From positions 1,364,001 through 1,428,000 of the forward strand of contig OY970234.1 of assembly GCA_963714125.1 (NCBI GenBank): 64,000 bases of DNA, given 5' to 3'. This DNA is from CAWCAW01 sp963714125. Lineage in GTDB: Bacteria > Actinomycetota > Acidimicrobiia > Acidimicrobiales > UBA8190. Shown here piece after piece: positions 8,293 to 17,313 of the stretch. Numbering within the stretch: the first letter of the stretch is position 1; each line of letters starts with the position of its first letter. Position numbers and translations under genes: made by a program. The notes below the pieces were generated by a model, which saw only the letters and a list, made by a program, of their open reading frames with translations, made no database searches and was not told where the DNA came from.

Positions 8293-9791
8293 TCCTGACC
8301 ATCGACCTGGGCACGTCGACCACCAAGGCGGCGCTGTGGGATGAGGACGGCCTACGCGCTGTGGGCCGAACGTCGCTGACGACGGTGCACGATGGGCCGG
8401 GCCGAGCCGAGCAGGATTCCTCGTCGTGGTGGCCGGCCTTGGTCGACGCCGTGGGGGCCGCTGTTGCCGCTGGTGCGGAGGGCGGCGCGCCGACCGTTGA
8501 TGCCATCGTCTTCGCCGCGGCTCGCCAGACGTTCGTCCCCGTCACCGCCGCGGGTGACCCGCTCGGTCGGGCCCTGGTGTGGTCCGATCGCCGTGGCGCC
8601 GAGAACGCCGAAGCGCTGGCCCTCGCGTGTGGGGGTGGCGAAGCGGCGCGGCAACGGACCGGCATCGTGCTCGACGGTGCATCGGTGGCCGCCAAAGTGT
8701 CGTGGTTGGCGCGTCACGAGCCCGAGCGCCTCGAGGGCGCCACATGGATCGTCTCCCCCCGTGACCTCATGGCGTGGGAGCTCACCGGCGCGGTGCGCAC
8801 CGACGTGACGCTGGCCTCGGCCACCGGCCTCTATGACGCCGACGGTCTCGAGGTTCCCCAGCTGGTGGCAGCGGCAGCGGGAAAGCTGCCCGACGTCGTC
8901 TCCTCGTCCACCGTGGTGGGGGAGCTGCGCCCCGAACCGGCCGCCGCTCTCGGTCTACGCGCCGGCGTGCCCGTGATCATCGGCGCCGGCGACCGCGCCT
9001 GCGAGGTGCTCGGCGCCGCCGCCAGCGCCTCGGCGCCCATGGTGGCGTGGGGCACCACCGCCAACGTGTCGGTGCCGGTGGCACAGTTCCCGGTTCCCGC
9101 CCCCGCCGGCGTGGTGGTGACGAGGGGAGCGCTGGGGGGTTGGCTGCTCGAAGGTGGGCTGTCAGCGGCGGGCTCCCTGCTGGCCTGGCTGGCCGATCTC
9201 ATGGGTGTTGGCGTCGACGAGCTCATGGCGGCAGCAGCGGCGAGCCCACCGGGGGCGCACGGGGTGGTGGCTCTGCCCTGGATGGGTGGGGCGCGGGCCC
9301 CATGGTGGCGTGACGACGCCACGGCCGGATTCGGCGGGCTCGGATTCGAGAACAGCCGAGGCGACCTGGCCCGGGCCGCCATGGAGGCGGTCGCCTTCGA
9401 TGTGGCTCGATGCCTTGAGGCCATGACCGACGACGTTCCCGCGGAGACTCGAAACGTTCCCGCGGAGACGCGGATGTCCGGGGTTGGCGCCAAGCCCGTG
9501 GCTTTGGCGATCGGTACCGGGGCCGGCACAGGGACCGGAGACAGCGCCTCTCCATGGCTCGAAATCCTGACTGGGGTGACCGGGCTGATCGCCCGACAGC
9601 GCCGATCGGGTGAAGGCGCCATGGCCGGCGCTGTGCTCATCGCCTCGGCCGCGCTCGACCTCGGATTCGAACTGGACCGCTTCGACCCGGTGGTGATCGA
9701 CCAGGCCGCCGATCCCGATCTCGTGCGTCGCTATGGCGAGTTGCGGCCCATCGCCGATGCCGCTGCCGCCACCGCCCTGGGTCTGGCATGA
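8289..9791 (+). CDS. FGGY-family carbohydrate kinase (xylulokinase-like)
   Basis: ATP-dependent sugar kinase of 500 residues. It starts at GTG 8289, overlapping the aldolase stop. The N-terminal ATP/phosphate loop is LTIDLGTSTTKAALWD. ALVWSDRRGAENA is the second conserved block, and the catalytic Asp lies in IIGAGDRACEVLG followed by WGTTANVSV. Near residues 382-395 there is a seven-residue tandem duplication (VPAETR repeated), probably in a surface loop. The family covers xylulose, gluconate, glycerol and related substrates; in this operon a sugar acid or ketose is likely. It overlaps the racemase gene by four bases (ATGA). Confidence 0.88.
   Translation: MILTIDLGTSTTKAALWDEDGLRAVGRTSLTTVHDGPGRAEQDSSSWWPALVDAVGAAVAAGAEGGAPTVDAIVFAAARQTFVPVTAAGDPLGRALVWSDRRGAENAEALALACGGGEAARQRTGIVLDGASVAAKVSWLARHEPERLEGATWIVSPRDLMAWELTGAVRTDVTLASATGLYDADGLEVPQLVAAAAGKLPDVVSSSTVVGELRPEPAAALGLRAGVPVIIGAGDRACEVLGAAASASAPMVAWGTTANVSVPVAQFPVPAPAGVVVTRGALGGWLLEGGLSAAGSLLAWLADLMGVGVDELMAAAAASPPGAHGVVALPWMGGARAPWWRDDATAGFGGLGFENSRGDLARAAMEAVAFDVARCLEAMTDDVPAETRNVPAETRMSGVGAKPVALAIGTGAGTGTGDSASPWLEILTGVTGLIARQRRSGEGAMAGAVLIASAALDLGFELDRFDPVVIDQAADPDLVRRYGELRPIADAAAATALGLA
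9433..9474 (+). repeat. 21-base in-frame tandem duplication inside the kinase gene
   Basis: Two adjacent 21-base units (9433-9453 and 9454-9474) differ at two positions and encode (D/N)VPAETR twice. It is in frame and lies between conserved blocks, so it is likely tolerated. Confidence 0.75.
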
Positions 9792-11080
9792 GCGCCACCA
9801 AGGAGGTCACCCTCGCCTACGGAGAACACGGGCTCGTGGCCCGCGTTCCTGACGACGCTGTGGTGGTGGCGCCGACCGACCTCGCCCCTGTGGCTGACGA
9901 GCCGGGAGCGGTCACCGATGCCCTGCGCGCCGAGCCGGCGCAGGGGGTCCTGGTCGCCGCCCTGGGCCGGGTGGTGGGCCGGGCTCCTCGCCCCGGCCAG
10001 GTCGTGGTGGTGTTTCCCGATCTGACCCGACCGATGCCCAACTGCACCGTGCTGCCACCGCTGTTGGCCGAACTCGAACGCCTGGGTGCCACGCCCGATC
10101 GTGTCGAGCTGTTGTGTGCCACCGGCACCCATCGCCAGGCCACCCCAGCGGAAATGGCCGAGCTCATTGGTCCCGACCTGGTCCGTCGCTACGCCGTGCG
10201 TGACCACCGGGCCGATGACGGCGAGCACGTGGAGGTGGGCCGGGTCGACGGCGTGCCTGTGCTGCTCGACCGGCACTATGTCGAGGCGGACGTGCGCATC
10301 GTGACGGGATTCGTGGAGCCGCACTTCTTCGCCGGCTTCAGCGGGGGTCCGAAGGCGGTGTGCCCGGGGTTGGCCGCTACTGAGACCATCCTCGAAGCCC
10401 ACAGCCCGGCCCGCATCGCCGATCCGAAGGCCACCTGGCTCGTCACCGAGGGAAACCCCGTGCACGACTTCGTGCGGGCCGCCACCGCCTTGGCCCCGCC
10501 CACGCTGGCGCTGGACGTCGCCATCAACAACGAGCGCCGGCTCACCGCCGTCTTCGCCGCGCCTCTGCCGCAGGGCCATGAGGCCGCCTGCGCGTTCGTG
10601 ACTCGTACCGCCGTCCAGTCGGTGCAGGAACGCTTCGACGTGGTGCTGTCCACCAACGCCGGCTACCCGCTCGATCGCAACCTCTATCAAGCGGTCAAAG
10701 GTATGGCCGCCGCCGAGCGCGTCGTGGCCGATGGCGGGGTCATCGTGATGGCCGCCGCGTGTCGCGACGGAATGCCGGCGGGCGCCTTCGCCCGGATCCT
10801 CCAAGGTGAGACGAACACCGCCGCGCTGGCCGACGCCGGCGGACCATCGGCTCTCGATCGGTGGCAGGTGCAAGTGCTCGGCCGGGTGCTGCGTCACGCC
10901 GAGATCTGGCTGCATGCCGACGGGCTGAGTGCCGAGGACATCGCCGCCGCCCACCTTCGGCCCGTGGCCGACGTCACCGATGCGTTGGCCGAAGCGCTGC
11001 AGCGGGCCGGCCCCGGCGCCCGGTTGTGCGTCTTGCCCCACGGACCCATGACCGTGGTTTCACCTAAAGCGGGTCTTTAG
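9788..11080 (+). CDS. larA: LarA-type nickel-dependent 2-hydroxyacid racemase/epimerase
   Basis: 430 residues of the LarA superfamily (DUF2088 N-terminal domain). LarA enzymes carry a covalent nickel-pincer cofactor and invert the alpha-hydroxy carbon of lactate, malate or aldonates. The residues known in Lactiplantibacillus LarA (His108, His174, Lys184, His200) have counterparts here: His115 in GTHR, His179 in VEPHFF, Lys189 in SGGPK and His205 in LEAHS. The 10- and 16-residue spacings of the last three match exactly. No larB, larC or larE for cofactor synthesis lies nearby. Its place after a sugar kinase and aldolase suggests an aldonate or sugar-acid epimerase rather than a lactate racemase. 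The gene overlaps the kinase stop (ATGA). Confidence 0.85.
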   Translation: MSATKEVTLAYGEHGLVARVPDDAVVVAPTDLAPVADEPGAVTDALRAEPAQGVLVAALGRVVGRAPRPGQVVVVFPDLTRPMPNCTVLPPLLAELERLGATPDRVELLCATGTHRQATPAEMAELIGPDLVRRYAVRDHRADDGEHVEVGRVDGVPVLLDRHYVEADVRIVTGFVEPHFFAGFSGGPKAVCPGLAATETILEAHSPARIADPKATWLVTEGNPVHDFVRAATALAPPTLALDVAINNERRLTAVFAAPLPQGHEAACAFVTRTAVQSVQERFDVVLSTNAGYPLDRNLYQAVKGMAAAERVVADGGVIVMAAACRDGMPAGAFARILQGETNTAALADAGGPSALDRWQVQVLGRVLRHAEIWLHADGLSAEDIAAAHLRPVADVTDALAEALQRAGPGARLCVLPHGPMTVVSPKAGL

Positions 11081-11130
11081 GGTCTTCAGGCTCGATATGA
11101 CACCGGCGTCAGCATTAGGGTGACCCGGCG

Positions 11131-13371
11131 ATGAGCGATACCGCCGTGGGGGAGGGGGCGATCGTCGCGGACGAGCAGGCGCTGTTCGCCTTCGCCGTCC
11201 CCGACGAGCTGCTCAAAGAAGCCCTGTCGAAGAGCCGCGACCAGGAAGCCGTGGCCGACATCGCCCTCATGCCCGGCACCGGCGAGGGAAAGCCCCCACC
11301 ACTACGCGCCATCATGCAGACGGCGGGGTACAAGCCCCTGGTCCTGCTCACGTTGGCGGCCATCGTCCCCTCCACCTTCGGCCAGGGCATCAACCTCATC
11401 GGCAACAACCTCGAACACTCCTTCCGCTTGCACGACGCCGGCCTGGGGGCGCTCGCCTTTGTGGTGTCGGTGGCACAGCTTTTCTGGGCTGTGCCCTTGT
11501 CCCTGTGGGCCGACCGCGGCAGCCGCAAGACCGTGGCGGCGGTGAGCCTCCTGGTGTTCTCGGTGGTGGGGCCGTTCATGGCGTTGGCCCCCAACGTGTG
11601 GTGGTTCACCTTCTTGTATCTCATTGCCTCGGTGGGCAGTGCCGTGAACCTCACTGTGCACAACTCGTATCTCTCCGACGCCTATCCGACCGAAGCCCGC
11701 AGTCGGGTCTTCAGCTGGCACTACCTGTCTGACCCCATCGCCCAGACCATCGGCATCCTCCTCTTCGGCCACATCGTGTCGTACACCGGCGACTGGCGTT
11801 GGGGCATGGTCGTCGGCTTCGCCGGCATCCCTGTCAGCCTCCGTCTCTTCACGTTGAAGGAGCCCGACAAGGGGTCCAACGAATCGAGTCACATCCTCAA
11901 GGCGGCCGGCATGGACGCCCACGCCCAGCAAGATCAGGCCCCGCGTGTCCTGCTCGGCTCGGCTGTCACCCGGCTGCTGCGTATCCGGTCGCTGTACTAC
12001 GAGCTGGTGGCGGTGGCCGTTCTCGGTTTCGTGGCCATCAGCTCGTCACTGTTCGGCAACTTGTACTTCGTGCGGGTGTGGCACCTGGGCACGGCCAGTC
12101 GTAGCGACGTCTACTCCATCATCGGTCTGGCCGCCTTCCTCGGGCTGCCGCTCGCCTACACGGTGGGCGACCGGTTGTTCCGCCGCGCCCCGCAAGCTCC
12201 TTTGGTGCTGGCCGGCGTCTGCATCGCCGTGTACGGCTCGCTGTTCACCATCTCGCTCTACATGCCCAAGTTGTGGTTGGTGGTCGCTTTGCAGTTGCTG
12301 GCCAACGCGGCGGTGGCCCCTATCGCCGTGGCCATATTCCAGACCCTGGCCGCCACCGCACCGCCGGAGATGCGGACCATCTGCTTCGCCATGTTCGGCG
12401 TGTACTCGGCCATCTTCGGCGGCTTTGCCGGGGGGATCATTCTGGGCGCCGTCAGCGACGCCACCAGCGTGACCACGGCTCTGACCACCATCGGACCGGT
12501 GTGTCTTTTGGGCGGAGCCTTGCTCATCATGGGCTCGCGCTACGTGCGCCGTGACATCACGTTGGTGATCGAAGACGTGCTCGAGCGCTACGCCGAGGGC
12601 AAGCGCCGCCAAGGCGGCGGCGATCTGCCCGCCTTGCAGGTCCACAACCTCGACTTCTTCTATGGCACCCAGCAGGTGCTCTTCGACATCAACATGGAGG
12701 TCGCCGACGGCGAGATCGTGGCGCTGCTCGGCACCAACGGGGCGGGCAAGAGCACGCTGCTGCGCGCCGTGGCGGGCCTGGATCATCCTCATCGCGGTGT
12801 CATCCGCATCTTCGGGGTCAGCTGCACCTACCTCGAGTCCGAGCAGATCATCAACCAGAGTGCGGCGCTGTTGGTGGGCGGGAAGATGACGTTTCCCGGG
12901 CTGACGGTGCGCGACAACCTCAAAGTGGGCCATCACACCATGCGTCGCGACGACGCCCGCTCCAAGGCGGCCATGGACGAGGCCATTGGGATGTTCCCCG
13001 AACTCGAATCACGCCTCGAGCAACCGGCCGGCACGCTGTCGGGTGGCGAGCAGCAGATGCTGGCCCTGGCCCGCGTCATGATGACCAAGCCGCGCCTGCT
13101 GATGATCGACGAGCTGGCGTTGGGACTGGCCCCCATGACCGTCGAGCGCCTGCTCGAGATCGTGCGCCGGGTGAATGCGGCCGGCTCGACGGTGATCTTG
13201 GTGGAGCAGAGCGTGAACCGCGCCATGAGCCTGGCCCAGCGGGCCTTCTTCCTCGAGCGCGGCGAGATCCGTTTCGACGGACCCACCGCCGATCTTCTCG
13301 AGCGCCCCGACTTGTTGCGCCCCGTGTTCCTGGGCGGCCCCGTAGGTGGCCCGCCGGCCGGCCAGAGCTGA
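11131..13371 (+). CDS. MFS transporter fused to a LivF-type ABC ATPase
   Basis: 746 residues in two parts. Residues about 1-60 are a soluble leader. Residues about 70-470 form a major-facilitator domain with roughly 12 membrane segments, including the loop motif ADRGSRKTVAA typical of MFS loop 2-3. Residues about 500-735 are an ABC ATPase of the LivF type: Walker A LLGTNGAGKSTLL, signature LSGGEQQM, Walker B LLMIDELALGLAP and switch His replaced by Gln in VILVEQSVNRA (normal for LivF). One continuous frame joins the parts. It starts 50 bases after the racemase gene and is followed, two bases on, by a fused LivHM permease. Whether the MFS half transports, senses or recruits is unknown. Confidence 0.9.
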   Translation: MSDTAVGEGAIVADEQALFAFAVPDELLKEALSKSRDQEAVADIALMPGTGEGKPPPLRAIMQTAGYKPLVLLTLAAIVPSTFGQGINLIGNNLEHSFRLHDAGLGALAFVVSVAQLFWAVPLSLWADRGSRKTVAAVSLLVFSVVGPFMALAPNVWWFTFLYLIASVGSAVNLTVHNSYLSDAYPTEARSRVFSWHYLSDPIAQTIGILLFGHIVSYTGDWRWGMVVGFAGIPVSLRLFTLKEPDKGSNESSHILKAAGMDAHAQQDQAPRVLLGSAVTRLLRIRSLYYELVAVAVLGFVAISSSLFGNLYFVRVWHLGTASRSDVYSIIGLAAFLGLPLAYTVGDRLFRRAPQAPLVLAGVCIAVYGSLFTISLYMPKLWLVVALQLLANAAVAPIAVAIFQTLAATAPPEMRTICFAMFGVYSAIFGGFAGGIILGAVSDATSVTTALTTIGPVCLLGGALLIMGSRYVRRDITLVIEDVLERYAEGKRRQGGGDLPALQVHNLDFFYGTQQVLFDINMEVADGEIVALLGTNGAGKSTLLRAVAGLDHPHRGVIRIFGVSCTYLESEQIINQSAALLVGGKMTFPGLTVRDNLKVGHHTMRRDDARSKAAMDEAIGMFPELESRLEQPAGTLSGGEQQMLALARVMMTKPRLLMIDELALGLAPMTVERLLEIVRRVNAAGSTVILVEQSVNRAMSLAQRAFFLERGEIRFDGPTADLLERPDLLRPVFLGGPVGGPPAGQS

Positions 13372-13373
13372 CA

Positions 13374-15380
13374 GTGTCGCTTCCCCCCGCGGTCCTCCTC
13401 GAGGGCGCCATTTTGGGTCTCAACTACGGGATGCTGGCGGTGGGCCTCGTCCTCATCTACCGCACCAGCCGGTTGTTGAACTTCGCCCAAGGACAGCTCG
13501 GCGTGGTGGCGGCCGTCTTTCTCGTCAAGTGTTACTACGACTTCGGGCTCAACTACTGGTTCGCACTGACCCTGGCCGTGGCGTTGGCGGCGGCCGCCGG
13601 GGCGGGGTCCGAGCTCTTGTTGCGTCGACTCTTCGGTCGTCCTCGGGTCATCCTCATGGTGGCCACCATCGGGCTCTCCCAGGTGCTGTATCTCTTCACC
13701 GTGCTGCCCTTCGTCCGCCCCAAGCAGCTCTACCGTTCGTTCCCCATCCCCATCCACTGGACCTTTTCGATTGGCTCGTTTCTGTTCTCGCCCGGTGACG
13801 TCATGACCTTGATTGTCGCTCCCATTGTGGTGGCCGCCCTGGCCATCTTCATCCGCTTGTCGCCGTGGGGACTGGCCATGCGCGCCACCGCCGAAAACGC
13901 CGAGTCGGCGCGGCTGTCGGGGGTATGGGTGCGCCGCACATCGACGGTGGCATGGACGATCGCCGGCATCTTGTCGGCTGTCACCGCCGTGTTGGCATCA
14001 CCGGGTCAGACGAGCGCCCTCACCGATGTCCTCAGCCCGGGGCTGCTGCTGCTGGCGCTGCTGGCCGCCATTCTTGGGGCCATGTTCAGCCTGCCGGTGG
14101 CCTTCGTCGCCGGTATCGGTATCGGCGTGGTGCAAGAGGCCTTGGAATGGAACATCACCAACCCGACGTCCGGCTCGGCCACCATCGAGCTCATCTTGTT
14201 CCTGTTGTTGCTGGGAGCATTGCTGGTGCGGTCCGCCTCCCTGCAAAAGGGAGCCAGGACGTTCGAGCGATCGTCGTGGGCCATGGGAACCTCGTCGTTT
14301 CGCCGCTTATCGACCGGGCTGCGAAAGAAGGTTGGTACCACGTCGGTGGTGGGGATCTTCGTGCTGGCCGCCTTGCTTCCCACCTTCATCGGCGTCGGGC
14401 ATTCCTTTTTGATGTCACAGATCTGCATCTACGCCGTTGTCGCCTTGTCGCTCACCGTGCTGACGGGGTGGTCGGGGCAGGTGTCGCTGGGCCAGTTCGG
14501 GTTGGTGGCGGTAGGGGCGGACCTGGCCGCTCATGTGGGCACCAGCGTGCCGTTGATCTTGCTGCTGCCTCTGGCCGGTGTGGTCACCGCCATCGTGTCG
14601 GTGCTCGTCGGTCTTACCGCCTTGCGCATCCGGGGCTTGTACCTGGCCGTGAGCACCCTCGGGTTTGGGTTGTTCATGGAGACGTCGGTACTGGCCACGC
14701 CGTGTTGGACGGTGCCCTTCATCCACAAGGTCGTGTGCACCGGGCTGCCCAACCCGCAGTCCACCTTGATCTCGCGCCCGTCGCTGTTCGGGATCAGCCT
14801 GTTCTCCGAGCAGCGCTTCGCCTGGTTCTCTCTCGGCGTCTTGGTGCTGTCGGTGATCATGGTGCGGATATGGCGCGATCGCGGCATTGGCCGGCGCCTC
14901 ATTGCCGTGCGGGACAACGAGATCGCCGCCGCTGCCACCGGCATCCGGGTGGTGCGCACCAAGTTGCTGGCCTTTGCGCTGTCAGGCTTCATCGCCGGCT
15001 ACGCCGGTGTGTGTCTCGCCTTTTGGTTGGAGCGCTTCAGCACCGATACCTTCGATCCCACCGTGTCGATCCTGGTCATCTCGATGGTGGTCATCGGAGG
15101 GATCGACTCCATCAGCGGCGCCCTGCTCGGCGCGCTGTATCTGGTCGGGTTGCCCGCCATCTTCGGCACCACCACCACGACCGAGTTCCTCACCAGCGGC
15201 GTGGGCCTCTTGGCCTTCATCTTGTATCTGCCCGGCGGTATGGCCGAGCTGATGCACCGTTTGGGTGACGCCATCACCGCCATGTTGCAGTCGGCGATCA
15301 ATCGGAAAAACGGCGTCGCCCTGACTCCTCCGTCGGCGCCCGACGCGGCGGCGGAGCCGTTGGCTGAGGCGGTGCCGTGA
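13374..15380 (+). CDS. Branched-chain-type ABC permease, LivH-LivM fusion
   Basis: 668 residues. The first half (about 1-300) is LivH-like: GAILGLNYGMLAVGLVLIYR and LLNFAQGQLGVV near the start and WGLAMRATAENAESARLSG in the cytoplasmic loop. The second half (about 320-640) is LivM-like: LTGWSGQVSLGQFGLVAVG and GIGRRLIAVRDNEIAA, the ATPase-contact loop. Together they make the usual heterodimeric pore as one chain. GTG 13374 follows the MFS-ATPase stop by two bases and the 3' end overlaps livG. The family imports branched-chain amino acids but also amides, urea and aromatic acids, so the substrate is open. Confidence 0.92.
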   Translation: MSLPPAVLLEGAILGLNYGMLAVGLVLIYRTSRLLNFAQGQLGVVAAVFLVKCYYDFGLNYWFALTLAVALAAAAGAGSELLLRRLFGRPRVILMVATIGLSQVLYLFTVLPFVRPKQLYRSFPIPIHWTFSIGSFLFSPGDVMTLIVAPIVVAALAIFIRLSPWGLAMRATAENAESARLSGVWVRRTSTVAWTIAGILSAVTAVLASPGQTSALTDVLSPGLLLLALLAAILGAMFSLPVAFVAGIGIGVVQEALEWNITNPTSGSATIELILFLLLLGALLVRSASLQKGARTFERSSWAMGTSSFRRLSTGLRKKVGTTSVVGIFVLAALLPTFIGVGHSFLMSQICIYAVVALSLTVLTGWSGQVSLGQFGLVAVGADLAAHVGTSVPLILLLPLAGVVTAIVSVLVGLTALRIRGLYLAVSTLGFGLFMETSVLATPCWTVPFIHKVVCTGLPNPQSTLISRPSLFGISLFSEQRFAWFSLGVLVLSVIMVRIWRDRGIGRRLIAVRDNEIAAAATGIRVVRTKLLAFALSGFIAGYAGVCLAFWLERFSTDTFDPTVSILVISMVVIGGIDSISGALLGALYLVGLPAIFGTTTTTEFLTSGVGLLAFILYLPGGMAELMHRLGDAITAMLQSAINRKNGVALTPPSAPDAAAEPLAEAVP

Positions 15381-16321
15381 CCAACTCCGTCAATCCCGAC
15401 GACTTCGTCAAGCCGGTTGATCCGCTGCCGCCGGCTGAGGCCGACAAGCCGGCCACCGCCAGCGCCACCGTGACGCGGGCCGACCGTGACGGTTTCGACC
15501 TCGACGACGACGAGATGCCCAAGGGCCCGGCCACCTTGGAGGCCCGTGACCTGTCGGTGGCCTTTGGCGGCGTGCAAGCCGTCGACGGTGTGTCCATCAC
15601 CGTCGAGCCCGGGGCCATCGTGGGATTGATCGGCGCCAACGGTTCGGGCAAGACCACCTTTTTGGACGCCGTGTCGGGGTTGGTCCAGCCCGCGTCGGGG
15701 GTGATCCTCCTCGACGGCCGAGACCTCAGCGATTTCCTTCCTGACGAGCGAGCTGGTCTCGGGGTGATCCGATCGTTTCAGGAGTGCCGGTTATTTCCTG
15801 AGCTCTCGGTCGAAGACACCTTGCTTTTGACCGAGGACGCTCGCCACATCAGTGACGTCCTGTCCACCACCATCCAGCTGCCGTGGGCGCGGCGGGCCGA
15901 GCGGGAGAAGCGCCGCAACGTCGATACCGCCATCGCCGCCTTCGGCCTGGAGCGCTTCCGCAATCACCAGACCGCCCATCTCTCCACCGGCACGCGCCGC
16001 GTCGTCGATCTGGCGTCGGTGTTACTGGCCAAACCCCGGCTGCTGTTGCTCGACGAACCCACCGCCGGTATCGCCCAGCGCGAGGCCGAAGCGTTCATTC
16101 CGTTGCTGCGCCGGCTCCAGGAGGTCACCGGCGCCACGGTGTTGCTCGTCGAACACGACGTGCCTCTGGTCTTCGAGCTGTGCTCCACGGTGGTGGTCAT
16201 GCAGAGCGGTCAGGTGGTGGCGGCCGGGTCACCCGATGAGGTCAAGCGTGACCCCAAGGCGTTGGCGGCGTACTTGGGGGCCAGCGAAGAAGCGCTGCGC
16301 GTCTCGGGTCCCCTCGGCTGA
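15377..16321 (+). CDS. Branched-chain-type ABC transporter ATPase (LivG)
   Basis: 314 residues, with an unusual acidic N-terminal extension of about 50 residues before the ATPase core. Walker A is LIGANGSGKTTFL, the signature is LSTGTRRVVDLA (departing from LSGGQ, as in some actinomycete LivG homologs), Walker B is LLLLDEPTAG and the switch His lies in LLVEHDVPLV. It completes the transporter with the LivF domain of the MFS fusion and the LivHM permease. GTG 15377 overlaps the permease stop by four bases, so it is translationally coupled. Confidence 0.9.
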   Translation: MTNSVNPDDFVKPVDPLPPAEADKPATASATVTRADRDGFDLDDDEMPKGPATLEARDLSVAFGGVQAVDGVSITVEPGAIVGLIGANGSGKTTFLDAVSGLVQPASGVILLDGRDLSDFLPDERAGLGVIRSFQECRLFPELSVEDTLLLTEDARHISDVLSTTIQLPWARRAEREKRRNVDTAIAAFGLERFRNHQTAHLSTGTRRVVDLASVLLAKPRLLLLDEPTAGIAQREAEAFIPLLRRLQEVTGATVLLVEHDVPLVFELCSTVVVMQSGQVVAAGSPDEVKRDPKALAAYLGASEEALRVSGPLG

Positions 16322-16343
16322 GGACCTCCCGGCGGCGACAGGC

Positions 16344-17204
16344 TCAGGTCAGCGGTCGAGCCGGTCCGTAGGGGCGCGGGCCGCGCAAGGTGACCCGATG
16401 GGCCACGCGCACGGCGTCGCCGTAGTCGTCCAGGGCGTAATGCAGGGTGGCCCGGTTATCCCAAAAGGCGACCGCCCCCACCTGCCAACGAAAACGGCAG
16501 CTGAATTCCGGCTTCTGGCAGTGGCGGTAGAGCATGTCCAAGATGGCATCGCTTTCGGCCGGGGACATGTCTTGGATGAACCGGGTGAATTGCGAGTTCA
16601 CGAACAGGCCGTTGCGTCCGGTCTCGGGGTGGGTGCGCACGACTGGGTGCGACGTGGGGCGCAGAGCCTCGTGGAACTTCCCGTCCCACTCATATCCCCC
16701 GTTGGCGGCCACTTCGTCGGCGAACCAAGGGTCGTGGTGCCAGGCGATGAGCGTGTCGCACATAGCGCGCACCGGTGCCGACAACCCGTCATAGGCAGCC
16801 TGGAGGCTCACCCACATGGTGTCGCCACCGACAGCGGGCAGCTCACGCATGTGCAGGATCGATCCCAGTGGGGGCGTGCTCAAAAAGGTCACGTCGGTGT
16901 GCCACCACGACGCCCGGTCGACGCGCCCGTCGATGGGCAAGACGTTGGGGTGCCCATCGAGGGGTTTGATGACGGGATGAGCGGGGGTGACTTCACCGAA
17001 CTGGCGGGCGAAGGCGGCCTGCTCGTCAGGGGACAGGTCCTGGTCCATGAAGAACAGCACCAGATGCCGTGCCAGCGCGGCTCGGACCTCGGCCACCACC
17101 TCGTCGCCCAAGGCTTTGGACAGATTCAGGCCCACGATCTCGGCGCCGATGTTGGGCGCCAACGGCCTGATCTCAAGTTTTGTCGCCACGCTCACAGCTT
17201 CCAT
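16344..17204 (-). CDS. TauD/TfdA-family 2-oxoglutarate-dependent dioxygenase
   Basis: Fe(II)/2-oxoglutarate dioxygenase of about 286 residues. The metal-binding facial triad is visible as His and Asp in WWHTDVTFLS and the distal His in RVAHRVTLRG; the 2-oxoglutarate-binding Arg follows in the same C-terminal stretch. The N-terminal LAPNIGAEIVGLNLSK is typical of taurine or alkyl-sulfate dioxygenases. Start ATG 17204 is used; a GTG five codons downstream has a better-placed GGAAG. It faces the binding-protein gene and is antisense to the rest of the transporter cluster, which suggests it oxidises an imported compound (inferred). Substrate unknown: taurine, other sulfonates, phenoxyacetates and amino acids are all handled by this family. 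Confidence 0.88.
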   Translation of the reverse strand: MEAVSVATKLEIRPLAPNIGAEIVGLNLSKALGDEVVAEVRAALARHLVLFFMDQDLSPDEQAAFARQFGEVTPAHPVIKPLDGHPNVLPIDGRVDRASWWHTDVTFLSTPPLGSILHMRELPAVGGDTMWVSLQAAYDGLSAPVRAMCDTLIAWHHDPWFADEVAANGGYEWDGKFHEALRPTSHPVVRTHPETGRNGLFVNSQFTRFIQDMSPAESDAILDMLYRHCQKPEFSCRFRWQVGAVAFWDNRATLHYALDDYGDAVRVAHRVTLRGPRPYGPARPLT

Positions 17205-17313
17205 GGTGCCCCAAGAGGTGGGCTGCCACAACAGGGGACGCCGCCACGCCATATCGTGTCCCCCCAACAAGGACATCCGGAAGTCGTCCGGGCGTGGCGC
17301 CGGGAGGAACAGC

